A stretch of DNA of 64,000 nucleotides from Lentisphaerae bacterium GWF2_49_21 (GCA_001804805.1 MHBH01000028.1:1-64000); one strand, 5' to 3'. Shown: positions 1 to 11,022, numbered from the stretch's first letter. Numbers and translations: made by a program. The notes: generated by a model not told the origin, from the sequence alone.

Positions 1-191
1 CACACAATAAATAAAAGTCTATACTATTATGAGACGATTAGTAACGCATTTTTGCGTGTTCTTGTGCTTCTTTAAACACAGCCAATAATGGCTTGACTAC
101 AAACAATTTTGAAAAACTTACGTTCGAGACTCTCTGATGTCCGATATTTTTCTTACGAAATAAAAAAATCCTTAATTATCCTTGCACGCTC

Positions 192-220
192 TTGACAAAT
201 GTACAAATAATGTATAAAAT
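192..220 (+). promoter_or_regulatory. putative sigma70-type promoter (TTGACA-N17-TAAAAT) for the GntR-type regulator
   Basis: TTGACA at 192-197 and TAAAAT at 215-220 with 17-nt spacing, just upstream of the ORF at 241. Confidence 0.5.
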
Positions 221-240
221 ATGTCTAAACAAGGGATAAT

Positions 241-1431
241 GTGGAGAGTGGAAATATGAAGAGGGTCAAGGATGTCATCCAGAACAATTCGCCTCGGTCG
301 CGGGTCATAAGGACGCTGAGGGACTGGATACAGAACGGGGATCTTGAGCCCGGTGAAAGACTGCCCGGCGAAATGGATATAGCAGAGAAGCTCGATGTGT
401 CGCGGGGGACTGTCAGGACCGCCCTGCGGCATCTTGAAGACGACGGCATCATAAAGACCATCGCCAATGGCCGTGGCAGGCATGTGGCGGACAGGGAGGA
501 GAAGAAGCCTGTCAATCCCCTGGAGAAGTTTTTCATCGTCCTGAGCAATCTTTCCGACGATCCTGCGAGATACGCAAAAAGCCATGCGATGTGGTCCGTG
601 GAATCCGGAGTAATAGACCAGTGCGGCAGGATGGGATTCCATTCGATGATACTGAACACAAGCTGTCTCAGGGACGGATCTTTCATCAATATGGTCAGGA
701 GTTCTCCTGCCGGCGTTCTGCTCTCCCACAACATGGTTGATTCCGGAGACTTGTGCAGGCAGGCATTGTCCGAGGCAACTTCGATGAGGATTCCGGTGGT
801 GATCAACGGTGACGGGGAAGGGCTGCAGAAGTTCGACCGTATCATCTCCGACCATGAGGCCGGCGCCTATCTCCTTGCAAAATATCTGATCAGTCGGGGC
901 TGCAGGAGAATTTTGATGGTATGGAGTTTCTCCGCAGTTCCATACTGGGTCAGAAGCAGGAATTCAGGGTATGAAAAGGCTGTCCGTGAATCCGGCCTGA
1001 AGTATCTTCCACCCATCTGCATTGACAACCTTGCATTGCGTGTTTCCGGGAGCAGGAAAAGCTTTGAGGAGAGGACCAGGCAGTACACAGGATATCTCGT
1101 GGAACACCTGTCCAAATCTGATCCGGTTGATGCGATCATGCTCACCAGCGACTCTGATTTCTATCCGGTTGCGGCCGCATGCCGCTTGCTCAATAAGATT
1201 CCCGGCAAGGACATATTGCTGGCGGGATATGACAATACATGGCAGGAATTCGAAGAGCGACAATGGGAGGAGTCTGTTCCAGCCGCCACAGTGGACAAAT
1301 GCAATTTCCAGATCGGTGGAGAAATGATAGACATGCTTATGGCCAGGATAGAGGGGAAGCTTTCCGGAAAACCTCAGTTCAAAAAAATAAAACCCCAGCT
1401 GATTGCAGGTGGAGTGGAAAATGGAAAATAG
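241..1431 (+). CDS. GntR-family transcriptional regulator with LacI/periplasmic-binding-like sensor domain
   Basis: N-terminal wHTH ([52 protein letters not shown]) followed by a LacI-like sensor region. The true start may be the ATG at 256. Confidence 0.85.
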   Translation: MESGNMKRVKDVIQNNSPRSRVIRTLRDWIQNGDLEPGERLPGEMDIAEKLDVSRGTVRTALRHLEDDGIIKTIANGRGRHVADREEKKPVNPLEKFFIVLSNLSDDPARYAKSHAMWSVESGVIDQCGRMGFHSMILNTSCLRDGSFINMVRSSPAGVLLSHNMVDSGDLCRQALSEATSMRIPVVINGDGEGLQKFDRIISDHEAGAYLLAKYLISRGCRRILMVWSFSAVPYWVRSRNSGYEKAVRESGLKYLPPICIDNLALRVSGSRKSFEERTRQYTGYLVEHLSKSDPVDAIMLTSDSDFYPVAAACRLLNKIPGKDILLAGYDNTWQEFEERQWEESVPAATVDKCNFQIGGEMIDMLMARIEGKLSGKPQFKKIKPQLIAGGVENGK

Positions 1432-2257
1432 CAGACATACGCTGATTGAACTGCTCGCCGCCGTACCAGTTGCGGATAGGCATCATTGCCAATTGCCGAT
1501 TGCCGATTGCCGATTTAAGAATAAAATTGGAAATCGGAAATTGGAAATCGGAAATAAATTCACCCTAATCGAGTTGCTCGTGGTCATTGCGATCATCGCA
1601 ATCCTCGCCGCGATGCTGCTGCCGGCCCTGCAGAACGCCAGGGAGCAGGCGAAAAGGGCCGTCTGCATTAACAATCTCAAGCAGATCGGAACCAGCGTGC
1701 ACATCTATGCGACGGACCATGAAGGATGGGGGATGGGCGGGTATCGCGGCGATGGATGGCTTATCCAATATGCCGGGACAGGACGTGTTTATCTGGGAGT
1801 ATTGATAGATGAGGGCTACCTCAAGATCCCTCCGGATATTCTTTATTGTCCGAGTTCCAAGTTTGTTCCCGGATGGACAGGTAAGAAGTGGAAGGCTGGA
1901 TCCACGGAGCAGGCCTGCTGGAATGCAGGTTCGGGCACCGAGTCATCCTATGAGACCAATCCAAACCTTTCATCGCATTCTTTAGGTGCAGGTTCGGATG
2001 GTTATGCCACGACCCGTAAAAGACTTTATAACATGCCTACCGGCTTGGCCATTGTCAGCGACTGGCACGGATATGATTCCTCTAATGCGACCTACGGTGA
2101 TTGTCCGAGAAATCACTGCAACTTCGGAAAGCCCAACTATTATACCTATTTAAAAGCCGATGGCTCAGTCCTTGCATTCTCGGATCCGACAGGAATAATC
2201 TATATGGCGGTAGAAGGCGCCCCTAATACAGGGCAACGGATGGCTCTTTTCCCGTAA
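1421..2257 (+). CDS. prepilin-type N-terminal cleavage/methylation domain protein, duplicated leader motif
   Basis: [15 protein letters not shown]...[36 protein letters not shown]-terminal '[10 protein letters not shown]' resembles the H-X9-DG motif. Overlaps the end of the regulator by 11 nt. Confidence 0.85.
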   Translation: MENSRHTLIELLAAVPVADRHHCQLPIADCRFKNKIGNRKLEIGNKFTLIELLVVIAIIAILAAMLLPALQNAREQAKRAVCINNLKQIGTSVHIYATDHEGWGMGGYRGDGWLIQYAGTGRVYLGVLIDEGYLKIPPDILYCPSSKFVPGWTGKKWKAGSTEQACWNAGSGTESSYETNPNLSSHSLGAGSDGYATTRKRLYNMPTGLAIVSDWHGYDSSNATYGDCPRNHCNFGKPNYYTYLKADGSVLAFSDPTGIIYMAVEGAPNTGQRMALFP

Positions 2258-2264
2258 CAAAGAT

Positions 2265-2282
2265 AAATAGAGGTAATTGCAT
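2265..2282 (+). promoter_or_regulatory. leader/RBS module AAATAGAGGTAATTGCAT (copy 1)
   Basis: Identical 18-mer occurs at 7838-7855; lies just before the ATG at 2286. Confidence 0.4.
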
Positions 2283-2285
2283 AAC

Positions 2286-3080
2286 ATGAATAAAATGATT
2301 GTGTTTCTATTGTTTCTTTCCGCCTGCACAAGTTTCAACGAGCAAAAAACAGAAGGCATTCCATCCTTGATTGTCCCTAGGGCTGAAACAGCTCCGGTCA
2401 TTGATGGGAAGCTTGATGAGCCGGCCTGGAGCGGTGCAGCGGTAATTAAGGGGCTTCATCCGAGCAGAGGGGAAAGCTATCGGGACAGGATAGGCAAGAT
2501 TCCTACTACGGTACGTGTCCTCTGGGATGAGAACTTCCTGTATGTGAGTTTCGAGTGCGTTGACGACGATATCTACAGTTCTGGGAAATTGAAGCATGAC
2601 GATGATCTCTACAAGGAGGATGTCTGCGAGGTCTTCATCGACGGCAAGGGCGACGGACGGCAATTTGTGGAGATACAGGCGAATCCCGACGGGGTGAACC
2701 TGGATTTGATGTATGTTTTCACAGGAGATCCCGAATATACTTCTGAACTGCGCATGACTTCTGAATTCTGCGACAAGAACCGCTGGGGATTCCGCGAATG
2801 GAACATGGAGGGGCTGCGTACTGCCGGCTCGCGGATTTCCAGAGATGGCAAGATTGTCGGATGGAATGTGGAAATGGCTATTCCTGCGGCAGCGGTTGTG
2901 AAGCGGCAGGGCCTCAAGAATTTTGCTCCGATGGAGATAAGGGCGAATTTCCTGCGTTACTCCTGGCCTGTTGACGAAAAGACCGGCAAGCGCGATCTTC
3001 TCCACATGAACTGGTTCCCGGTTCTCAAAGGATGCCCGCATATCTCCCAGTCGTCAATGGGCAGGCTCGTACTAAGGTAA
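2286..3080 (+). CDS. CBM9/DOMON-like carbohydrate-binding lipoprotein
   Basis: Lipoprotein-like signal MNKMIVFLLFLSAC; 'APVIDGKLDEPAWSGAAVI' and 'VRVLWDENFLYVSFEC' typical of CBM9-like domains. Confidence 0.75.
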   Translation: MNKMIVFLLFLSACTSFNEQKTEGIPSLIVPRAETAPVIDGKLDEPAWSGAAVIKGLHPSRGESYRDRIGKIPTTVRVLWDENFLYVSFECVDDDIYSSGKLKHDDDLYKEDVCEVFIDGKGDGRQFVEIQANPDGVNLDLMYVFTGDPEYTSELRMTSEFCDKNRWGFREWNMEGLRTAGSRISRDGKIVGWNVEMAIPAAAVVKRQGLKNFAPMEIRANFLRYSWPVDEKTGKRDLLHMNWFPVLKGCPHISQSSMGRLVLR

Positions 3081-3087
3081 GGATTAG

Positions 3088-3960
3088 ATGAAAATGAAAA
3101 ATTTGATTCTTGATTTTTTCTCTCTGCACGAGAGAAAAAATATGTTCACTTTGATTGAATTGCTTGCTGTGCCAGCCGTAGCTGTTGGACTGTTTAGTCC
3201 GACGCGAAGGCAAGTTCGAAAAGCGTTTACGCTTATCGAACTGTTGGTCGTAATTGCGATCATCGCAATTCTCGTAGCGCTCCTGCTGCCGGCCCTGAAA
3301 CAGGCGAAGGAAACGGCAGCCAAGGTTGTATGCATGAGCAACCTAAGGCAGACAGGCATCGGAATTTCAGCCTATACCGTTGATTCCCAGGGCTGGACAC
3401 CTCCCTGCGCGGCAGTCTACTATTCGGATCAGGCGACTAATACCACCCAGTTTGGATATTATTCCGGAATGGGAATTCTCTACCCGGACTATATAAGCAG
3501 TTATAAGGTCCTGTACTGCCCGTCGTATCCCTACGCCCAGAAATGGATGATCCCGGCACGCTGGGAGCCGGACGTGATCAGGGCCCCTTTGAATAATTAT
3601 GGTGATAACCCGCCTTATATTGGATATTTCGCCCATGCACAACAGTACAGCGTCACTAATTTAAGGTCATCACCCAGCATGACCGATATCGTGCTGGACA
3701 GGATTCAAAAATCAAATGTAATAATCCCTCCATATCACTCAAACCATCCTGGCGGCAGCGACAATGACAAACGTGTCTGGCGTAAACCCAAGGGCGCCAA
3801 CTTCCTGTTTCTCGACGGAAGTGTGAGATGGTATTCCACAGGGGCTGAAGACATAAATACAGGGGGCCCCTTTCTATGGTCAGGCCAGATAATGTTCCAC
3901 AATGGGCAGCCTGTAAATATCATAGCGCAACCCAGCTATCCGTCCACGGTGAGGGATTGA
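3088..3960 (+). CDS. prepilin-type N-terminal domain protein, duplicated leader motif
   Basis: [57 protein letters not shown]; '[14 protein letters not shown]' C-terminal motif. An alternative start at 3142 (ATGTTCACTTTG) is possible. Confidence 0.85.
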   Translation: MKMKNLILDFFSLHERKNMFTLIELLAVPAVAVGLFSPTRRQVRKAFTLIELLVVIAIIAILVALLLPALKQAKETAAKVVCMSNLRQTGIGISAYTVDSQGWTPPCAAVYYSDQATNTTQFGYYSGMGILYPDYISSYKVLYCPSYPYAQKWMIPARWEPDVIRAPLNNYGDNPPYIGYFAHAQQYSVTNLRSSPSMTDIVLDRIQKSNVIIPPYHSNHPGGSDNDKRVWRKPKGANFLFLDGSVRWYSTGAEDINTGGPFLWSGQIMFHNGQPVNIIAQPSYPSTVRD

Positions 3961-4130
3961 AAAGAGGAGAAAAATAATTGGGAAGAGAACATGCCTTACG
4001 GGATCAATCCGCCTTAGGCGGATTAACTACAGGCAAATTCCAAATTGTCTTGTATATGTTCGTAGTCAATGTCGCAAGACATGTTCCTGATTTTATAGAG
4101 TTCACATAAATTTAAAGTAAAGGTTCAATC

Positions 4131-7100
4131 ATGAAAAGTACAGTCATCGCGAGTTTTACCAGCCTAATGTTGGTAGCTTATGTCCTAGTGGGTGCAGACG
4201 AAGCTGCGGCGCCTTCTGCTCTCGCGCCATTTGGTGCCGATCTCAAGGTGCCTGCCAGACAGGCCATCAAGGCTGCAGAGGTGAAGTCGCAGGCGATTGA
4301 ATGCCTGGCTCCCGCGAATGCAACCCAGTGGATTGTTGAAAATCCCCCGGAAGGTACGGCTGCGAAACTTTTCACGGTTGAAGAGCGCGACGGGAAAAAT
4401 ATCTTGAACATTTCCGCAGGCGAACTTGTTCCCGCAAGATCGACCGTGCGCATCCTTCTGCCTGGAGACGGGCCTGCCAACGGAGATCTCTGGGCGAAGA
4501 ACAGAGCCAGCTACATATCTTTCCTTTGCAAAAGCAGCAAGCCTTCGCAGATGACTTTCCATCTGCTCCAGCGCGGGAAGACAGCCGGGACGTTCCAGAC
4601 TGGTTTCTCCGCGAAGCCCGGTGAATGGCAGAGGATCATCCTCCCCATCCAGCTGTTCGATCTCAAGAGCTTCGCCAAAATTGCCGGCATCGGATTCCGG
4701 ACTGCATCCGCTGAAAAGGGGACGGATGTGTCGATTGCGGACTTCAGGGTCGGAGGAATTGCATACACCGACGATTCATGGAAGAGCCACAGGCTCTCGA
4801 TCAGTATTAATGGCGACTGGCATTTCGCCACTGATCCAGGAGAGCAGGGCATGAAGGATAAATGGTATGCCGACACCTTCGATGATTCACAGTGGAAGAT
4901 TCTCAAGTCGGGACTCTCATGGCAGGAGCAGGGGATATCCCATTACGGATACGCTTGGTACCGCCAGAAGATTTTTGTTCCGAAGGAATTCGCCGGTGTC
5001 CCGCTCACATTGAACCTGGTGCAGATCCAATCCGACGACGACACGTGGTTCAACGGCGCGCGCATTGGCGGATTCAGCAGCGAGTACAAGTACAAGAACT
5101 GGAATACGCGGGCATACACGGTTCCGCCTTCATTGATCCGTTATGGTGAGAACAATACCATCGCCATCCGTATCTGGGGCGGGAAAATCACATTTATCGG
5201 TGAGAAGAGCGGGCTTGTCAAAGGACCGCTGGTGGCGGAGCTGGATCCCTATTGCGTGAAGATGCGGGAGCCGGGCGGCGCGGATGTTCCGTTCGACTTG
5301 TTCGACTTGAGCGATGCCCGACAGGGCAAACCGTTTGAAATCGTCTTTTCATTACCGGCCGAAATGGCGAAGGAACAAGGCGCGAAGCTTCGTTACAGTC
5401 TCTCTGATCTACTCGGCAACGAAATAAAATCCGGCGAAACAACCCTGTCGACCGGTGCGGATCAGATTGCCAAGGCGGTGGTGGGCATTGACCGCGAGAC
5501 TGCGCAGGCCGTTTATCTGCGGGGACGTCTGCAGGCGAGCCTCGTCATCGAAGACGCAGCTGGCAATCCCCTGTATTCCGGGATCCGGGAGATGGATCGT
5601 CTCTCATTCGCGAAACGCGACAATCAGCCGTTGCCCGCCTTGCCGGAAAAAACCGAGGATACGCCTTACGGCAAACTCAGGCTCGTGGACGAGATTGATT
5701 GCGCGATATCGCTCTTTGAAGATCCGCATCCCTATCTTGAAAGCGGATTCAGTCATGCCGCTTCCCACTATACCCCCGGCATACCTGTACAGGTGAAAGT
5801 CGTAGACATCCTCGGCAAAAAAGCACGCGAGAGCGAATTCGGCTGGTTCGCCTACAGGATCGGCCGCGGCAAGCTCAAGCCGCACACGGATTATCTGCTC
5901 CGCATCGAATATCCCGAGGACAAGCCGCGTTTCGCCCCCATCGAGATCCAGACCGGACAGAACTTCATGGATGTCGGCTGGAGAAACGGCACCGGGCCCG
6001 ACAGTGTATATGACAATTGGCCGTTGAGCAAAAAATGGCAGTGGTATGATGTGATCATCCCTCTCGACGACCAGACAGTCGGCACAGCAGGGACCGGAAG
6101 TGCCTCCGCCGAGAATGGAGTCTGGGTTTATTTCATGAACAAGCTCAAGCCTAACATGTATTACGCTATGTGGGAAGGAGGTCCTGCCGTCGCCAGCATG
6201 AAGCTATATGAGATCGATCCCGAAAAAAATGCACCCCTCATCCAGAAGCCGAAAGGACTGCCCAGCCGTGTCCTGTCATTCGACTGGGAACGCCAGCCGG
6301 ATCACAATCCCGCCGACCTCGTGCGCTACGCGAAGCTCATGGGCTACAACGCCATTTCACCAGTGATCCTCAAGTGGTTCTTTGCAAACTACAGCGATCC
6401 TTTCAACGGTTATGACTCGATGGTGATCGACGATCACGATTACTGGGCGCACAAAGCCTACGATCCCGCCGGCGGCAAGAGCGCAGATTCGCCCTGGCCG
6501 GGAAAAAAATCCCAGCATGTCCGTTATCTTGAGGAGACAAAGCGTTACGGCATCGATTACATTCCTCGCGTGGAATGGGGCGGTTCCCAGGATCTGCCCA
6601 AGGAAGCTTGGGTGGTCGAAGTCAATGGAGAACCCGCCAAGCCCAACCGTTTCGCCCCATGGTGCGGCAACATCCTGAATCCGCTGACCTGGGACGACCT
6701 GAAAAAATTCATGGACCATCTGATCAAACCATACGTCAAGGACAATCCGCAGTTGACCGGCATGCTTTGGCGCATCCGCTGTGACAGGATGAGGATCAGC
6801 TACGGTCAGGCCGACCTGGAATTGTTCTCGAAGGAAACCAGCACCAAGCTTCCGCCCGGCGGGAAAGCACAGCAGGCCGCCTGGGCGACTGGTGAAGGAA
6901 AGGCGCAATACGATGCCTGGTGGCACCAGAAGCGTGTGGATTTCCACAGGAAGCTGGTGGAACTGCTTAAAAGCTACTGCTCCGATATGACGCTTTATTA
7001 TTACAACTGGGAAGGGGACAAGTTCGGTCTGATCCTGCCGTCCAACACGACATGGGCATTCAACAAGAATCTGATCAATGCGCCCAATGGAGCCAAGGCG

Positions 7101-7823
7101 GTCTATGAAAAGGACGAGGCGGAACGCAGGAAGTTCACTGCGGCCGACTATATCGAAACTGTGCGCACTGGAAACTTTGGCGCATCAAGCGGAGGTATCA
7201 ACCGGGCCGACTACGGAATTCGTCCGAACCTCTACAAGGACATCAAAGGCATCCAGCTTTTTGCTCCTGCCAACTATCTGTGCTACGCGGATCTGCCCGA
7301 ATACTTGAACTATTTCCAGACCGCCGACGGTCTGGCGGTCAGTAATGCTGTTCCCTATGACGAGATAGGTTCACGTTCCATCAATCCCAAATATGAAGGC
7401 AACATGATCACTCCTGCAGGTGCTCCCTTCAGCATGGCCTTCGAACTTCTGCCGTATTTCCATGGTGATGCGAGGACGCTGAACTACACGGTCTACACAT
7501 ACGGACGTGGATTCGCCGATGCGCACCGCCGTTTTGCGCAGGCATTCCTGGCGCTGCCGGCGATCCCGGGGACCGTCGTAGAGCAGGGGGACAAGGATCT
7601 GAAAGTCCGCGTCTATCATTCGGTGAATGGAACTTATGTCGGAGTGGCATATAAAGGTTATGCAGCGAAGAAACTCACGGTGAAAGTGCCGGCCAAGGCA
7701 GGAGCGAAGATCACCAATCTTGTCACAGGCCAGAGTGTTCCGACAACAGCCGCGGGCAATGACCTTCAATTCGATCTGGAGTCGGGGCCGATGGAACTCA
7801 ATGCGTTTCTGGTGCAGCCGTGA
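4131..7823 (+). CDS. large secreted protein with GH2-like sugar-binding jelly-roll domain; putative glycoside hydrolase
   Basis: Signal peptide; 'INGDWHFATDPGEQGMKDKWYADTFDDSQWKIL...WYRQKIFVP' resembles GH2 N-terminal domains; C-terminal all-beta domain. Confidence 0.6.
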   Translation: MKSTVIASFTSLMLVAYVLVGADEAAAPSALAPFGADLKVPARQAIKAAEVKSQAIECLAPANATQWIVENPPEGTAAKLFTVEERDGKNILNISAGELVPARSTVRILLPGDGPANGDLWAKNRASYISFLCKSSKPSQMTFHLLQRGKTAGTFQTGFSAKPGEWQRIILPIQLFDLKSFAKIAGIGFRTASAEKGTDVSIADFRVGGIAYTDDSWKSHRLSISINGDWHFATDPGEQGMKDKWYADTFDDSQWKILKSGLSWQEQGISHYGYAWYRQKIFVPKEFAGVPLTLNLVQIQSDDDTWFNGARIGGFSSEYKYKNWNTRAYTVPPSLIRYGENNTIAIRIWGGKITFIGEKSGLVKGPLVAELDPYCVKMREPGGADVPFDLFDLSDARQGKPFEIVFSLPAEMAKEQGAKLRYSLSDLLGNEIKSGETTLSTGADQIAKAVVGIDRETAQAVYLRGRLQASLVIEDAAGNPLYSGIREMDRLSFAKRDNQPLPALPEKTEDTPYGKLRLVDEIDCAISLFEDPHPYLESGFSHAASHYTPGIPVQVKVVDILGKKARESEFGWFAYRIGRGKLKPHTDYLLRIEYPEDKPRFAPIEIQTGQNFMDVGWRNGTGPDSVYDNWPLSKKWQWYDVIIPLDDQTVGTAGTGSASAENGVWVYFMNKLKPNMYYAMWEGGPAVASMKLYEIDPEKNAPLIQKPKGLPSRVLSFDWERQPDHNPADLVRYAKLMGYNAISPVILKWFFANYSDPFNGYDSMVIDDHDYWAHKAYDPAGGKSADSPWPGKKSQHVRYLEETKRYGIDYIPRVEWGGSQDLPKEAWVVEVNGEPAKPNRFAPWCGNILNPLTWDDLKKFMDHLIKPYVKDNPQLTGMLWRIRCDRMRISYGQADLELFSKETSTKLPPGGKAQQAAWATGEGKAQYDAWWHQKRVDFHRKLVELLKSYCSDMTLYYYNWEGDKFGLILPSNTTWAFNKNLINAPNGAKAVYEKDEAERRKFTAADYIETVRTGNFGASSGGINRADYGIRPNLYKDIKGIQLFAPANYLCYADLPEYLNYFQTADGLAVSNAVPYDEIGSRSINPKYEGNMITPAGAPFSMAFELLPYFHGDARTLNYTVYTYGRGFADAHRRFAQAFLALPAIPGTVVEQGDKDLKVRVYHSVNGTYVGVAYKGYAAKKLTVKVPAKAGAKITNLVTGQSVPTTAAGNDLQFDLESGPMELNAFLVQP

Positions 7824-7837
7824 TCGCATTTGTAAAA

Positions 7838-7855
7838 AAATAGAGGTAATTGCAT
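7838..7855 (+). promoter_or_regulatory. leader/RBS module AAATAGAGGTAATTGCAT (copy 2), not adjacent to a start codon
   Basis: Same 18-mer as at 2265-2282; here followed by ~120 nt of repeat-like sequence before the ATG at 7999. Confidence 0.4.
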
Positions 7856-7998
7856 TATTGCTTTTTAAAGGAGCGCCGGTCTCAAGACCGGCTCTTATAG
7901 CCGACCTGGCCTGTCCTTCATAGCCTCTTGGCGAAGTAGGAAGGTCGGCGTTCCTTGGCAATTTTGCAATCAGCTCATTAAAATAAGGAATAATCGTT

Positions 7999-9504
7999 AT
8001 GCACAATATTCTTGGCATTGCTGGAACTCATCTTCTTCAATTCATTGCCGCTATCTCCGCGCTGCTGGCGCTCACATCCCAGGCCGGAACGGCGGTTCAG
8101 CTCCCCTCCTTCTTTTCCGATCACATGGTACTTCAAACCGGCAGACCTGTTCCTGTGTGGGGCAAGGCCGATCCCAAGGAGAAAATTACTGTCAGCATTG
8201 GCGACCAGACAAAGACAACCGAGGCGGGACAGGATGGCAAATGGTCTGTGAAACTTGATCCCATGCAGCCGGGTGGTCCCCTGACACTTACTGTGCAAAG
8301 TGGTGATGCCGGCAAACGTACCATTAATGACGTGCTGGTGGGAGAGGTCTGGCTCTGCTCGGGCCAGTCGAACATGGCGCTGACCGTCAACAAGGCGATG
8401 AATTATGAAAAGGAACAGCCCTTGGCGACCTGGCCGAAGATCCGGACGATGCAGAATAACAAGTGGGTAGTGTGCAGTCCCGAGACCGTCGGCACTTTCT
8501 CCGCGGCGGCTTATTTCTTTGGCCGCGAAATCCATAAAAAGACAGGTCTGCCTGTCGGATTGCTCAACGTTTCTTCGGGTGGCACTCCAATCGAATTGTG
8601 GACAAGCCTGGAAGCACAGAAGGCTGTTCCGGAACTGAAGCCTCTTTTCGAATCAAGCGGGGAGGCCGCAGTCGCCAGCAAGGAAGATGCAGAGCAGGCC
8701 AACAGTGACCGCAACCAAGCTGCGGAAGTCGAAGGCAAAAAGGCCGTCGCCGGACAGAAGGTGGCCCCCGGCTATCTCTTCAATGGCAGAATCCTTCCTC
8801 TGGCCCCATACGCGATTCGCGGCGCCATATGGTATCAGGGTGAGGCAAATTCCTATACCGTCAACGCCAATCTCTACGGAATCCAGCTCGCTACCATGAT
8901 CAAGGACTGGCGCAGCCGCTGGGGATTCGATTTCGCCTTCATCACGGTGCAGCTTCCAGACATCGGATCAGCACAGACCGAGCCGGTGCAGACCCATGGG
9001 CGCGTGCTGGTGCGCGAAGGGGTCCTGAAATCGTTGAGCGTGCCCAATACCGGCATGGCTGTAACGATCGGAACCGGCGAGGAGAAAAGCAATCATCCCA
9101 AGAACAAGCAGGAAGTTGGACGGCGCCTGGCGCAGTGGGCCCTGGCTAAGGTTTACGAACAGAAGGACGTGGCGGGCTCCGGACCATTGCCTGAGAGCAG
9201 TAAGGTCGTAGACGGAAAAATCGTAGTCACTTTTTCTCATGCCGATGGAGGCTTGGTGGCGCAGGGCGGTGGAGAACTGAAAGGCTTTGCAATCGCCGGT
9301 GCGGACATGAAATGGGTATGGGGCAGGGCGACGATTGACGGCAAGACAGTGATCGTCTCAAGTCCGGAAGTGAAAGAGCCTGTCGCAGTGCGTTACGCCT
9401 GGGCGCTCAACCCGGCAAGCAGCAATCTGTTCAACGGCGCAGGCCTGCCAGCCACGCCGTTCAGGACCGACAACGAACCGCTCTCAAATGCGCATATGCA
9501 TTAG
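7999..9504 (+). CDS. sialate O-acetylesterase family (SGNH) protein
   Basis: 'LPSFFSDHMVLQ', 'VGEVWLCSGQSNMALTV', 'IRGAIWYQGEANSY' are characteristic of this family. Confidence 0.9.
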   Translation: MHNILGIAGTHLLQFIAAISALLALTSQAGTAVQLPSFFSDHMVLQTGRPVPVWGKADPKEKITVSIGDQTKTTEAGQDGKWSVKLDPMQPGGPLTLTVQSGDAGKRTINDVLVGEVWLCSGQSNMALTVNKAMNYEKEQPLATWPKIRTMQNNKWVVCSPETVGTFSAAAYFFGREIHKKTGLPVGLLNVSSGGTPIELWTSLEAQKAVPELKPLFESSGEAAVASKEDAEQANSDRNQAAEVEGKKAVAGQKVAPGYLFNGRILPLAPYAIRGAIWYQGEANSYTVNANLYGIQLATMIKDWRSRWGFDFAFITVQLPDIGSAQTEPVQTHGRVLVREGVLKSLSVPNTGMAVTIGTGEEKSNHPKNKQEVGRRLAQWALAKVYEQKDVAGSGPLPESSKVVDGKIVVTFSHADGGLVAQGGGELKGFAIAGADMKWVWGRATIDGKTVIVSSPEVKEPVAVRYAWALNPASSNLFNGAGLPATPFRTDNEPLSNAHMH

Positions 9505-9550
9505 CGGATTTAGTGATTCTCTGTTTAACGTTGCGGATCACCTGCGGCTA

Positions 9551-10951
9551 TCAGCCGTCGCGTGCATCCGGCTTGTTGGCCGATGTCTGGTATTTTGCGT
9601 TCGTATAGCTCGTGTCCGCATTTGGTCCATGCCCCAGTTCGGAAAGGCGCTGCCGGAATTGGCGGATGGCATCGGAGTATCCCGGTAAGTCAGCGACATT
9701 CACAGTCTCGCCTGGGTCATTCGCCAGATCAAAAAGTACCTCCGGGATCCCTTCACCATAATACTGATACTTCAATCGGTCCTGTTTGATCATGACATGG
9801 GTTGGGCCCATCTGACTAACTGTCTCGTTGTTCCAGTCTCCGGTTTCTCCATGAAGAAGGGGCAACAGACTGCGACTGTCCAGCCCGTCTGGAATGTCTA
9901 AGCCCGCAAGATCACAGAGAGTTGCGAACAAATCACAGAGATTGACATTTTCATCTACTACGCGTGCTTGGAACTGCTTGGGCCATCTGATGATCAGCGG
10001 AACACGCACACTGCCTTCGTAGAATCGGGTCTTCTCCCATATGCCGTGTTCTCCGAGCATTTCTCCATGGTCGGAAGTGTAGACGATAATCCAATCATCC
10101 AGGTCTTCACCCAGTGCCTCCAGTTTGTCCAGAACCTGACCGAAGTAGGCATCCACCTGATCGATCATGCCGTAGTAGGCTGCCGTCGCGCGGCGAATGG
10201 CGTCTTCAGAAACGTTCACCGGCTTGTTCTGCTGACTCAAAGACAAGACGGGGTGGTCGCACGGTTCCTGAACGTAGACCGGTACACGATCCAGATAATA
10301 TGCAAACCTCTGCTCGTCGGTGAAGAACGGATAGTGTGGTTGCAGCAGGCTGAGTTTGAAAAGAAGCGGACGGTGAGATTGAGGGCGGCAATAGACTGGG
10401 TCGGCAAAATAACGCTCAAGATAGTCGAGAGCGGCATCGACAGCACGCGCATCAAACGTCTGGTACGGTCCTTCGACCGCTTTCGCTTCCTCGATTTCGC
10501 GCTGGTTAGACCATTTCCCCGTTCCCGGCGCTGGCGAATACCGTTCAAATTCCTCCGCGATGGCGCCTTCAATGTAACGGTTCATCATGTCAGCATCGGG
10601 AGCAATGCGCGTTGTCCATCCCTGCATCTGGTCTTGGGTCAAGTGGTGCAGTTTCCCGCTGCAGGCGGTATTGTACGCGTATCTTGAAAACTCACGCGAA
10701 AAGGTTTGATATCCCGGCTCAAGATCAATCCACCCCTCACATTTGCACGTTTTGGGCAACTGTCCCGCCATCATGCACTGTCGGGCAGGAACACAGACTG
10801 GAGACGGAGTGTACGCATTGTGAAACACAACCCCTGCCTTGGCCAGGCGGTCAAGATTCGGCGTGCGAATAACCGGATTGCCTTCGTAACCAGTCACATC
10901 GGCGCGGTGCTCGTCGCTCATCAGAAACAGGATATTGGGTTTCTTCTTCAT
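9551..10951 (-). CDS. type I sulfatase (arylsulfatase family)
   Basis: 'KPNILFLMSDEHRADVTG' metal-binding start and 'SPVCVPARQCMMAG' containing the CxPxR formylglycine signature. Confidence 0.92.
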   Translation of the reverse strand: MKKKPNILFLMSDEHRADVTGYEGNPVIRTPNLDRLAKAGVVFHNAYTPSPVCVPARQCMMAGQLPKTCKCEGWIDLEPGYQTFSREFSRYAYNTACSGKLHHLTQDQMQGWTTRIAPDADMMNRYIEGAIAEEFERYSPAPGTGKWSNQREIEEAKAVEGPYQTFDARAVDAALDYLERYFADPVYCRPQSHRPLLFKLSLLQPHYPFFTDEQRFAYYLDRVPVYVQEPCDHPVLSLSQQNKPVNVSEDAIRRATAAYYGMIDQVDAYFGQVLDKLEALGEDLDDWIIVYTSDHGEMLGEHGIWEKTRFYEGSVRVPLIIRWPKQFQARVVDENVNLCDLFATLCDLAGLDIPDGLDSRSLLPLLHGETGDWNNETVSQMGPTHVMIKQDRLKYQYYGEGIPEVLFDLANDPGETVNVADLPGYSDAIRQFRQRLSELGHGPNADTSYTNAKYQTSANKPDARDG

Positions 10952-11022
10952 GTTGTCTCAGCCAACGCCTCAGCCTGGTAACCGAACGTAGCGAGGTTAC
11001 CAGAAGGCTCATGGTTATAATT

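Noticed and set aside
2307-3041. 244-aa minus-strand ORF opposite the CBM9-like gene
   Set aside because: Antisense shadow ORF with no domain features.
3145-3249. Leader duplication as a simple transposon target-site duplication
   Set aside because: The two leader copies in each gene differ at many synonymous positions, so they are not recent identical duplications.
9968-10687. 239-aa plus-strand ORF opposite the sulfatase
   Set aside because: The minus strand has clear sulfatase signatures; the plus-strand translation has none.
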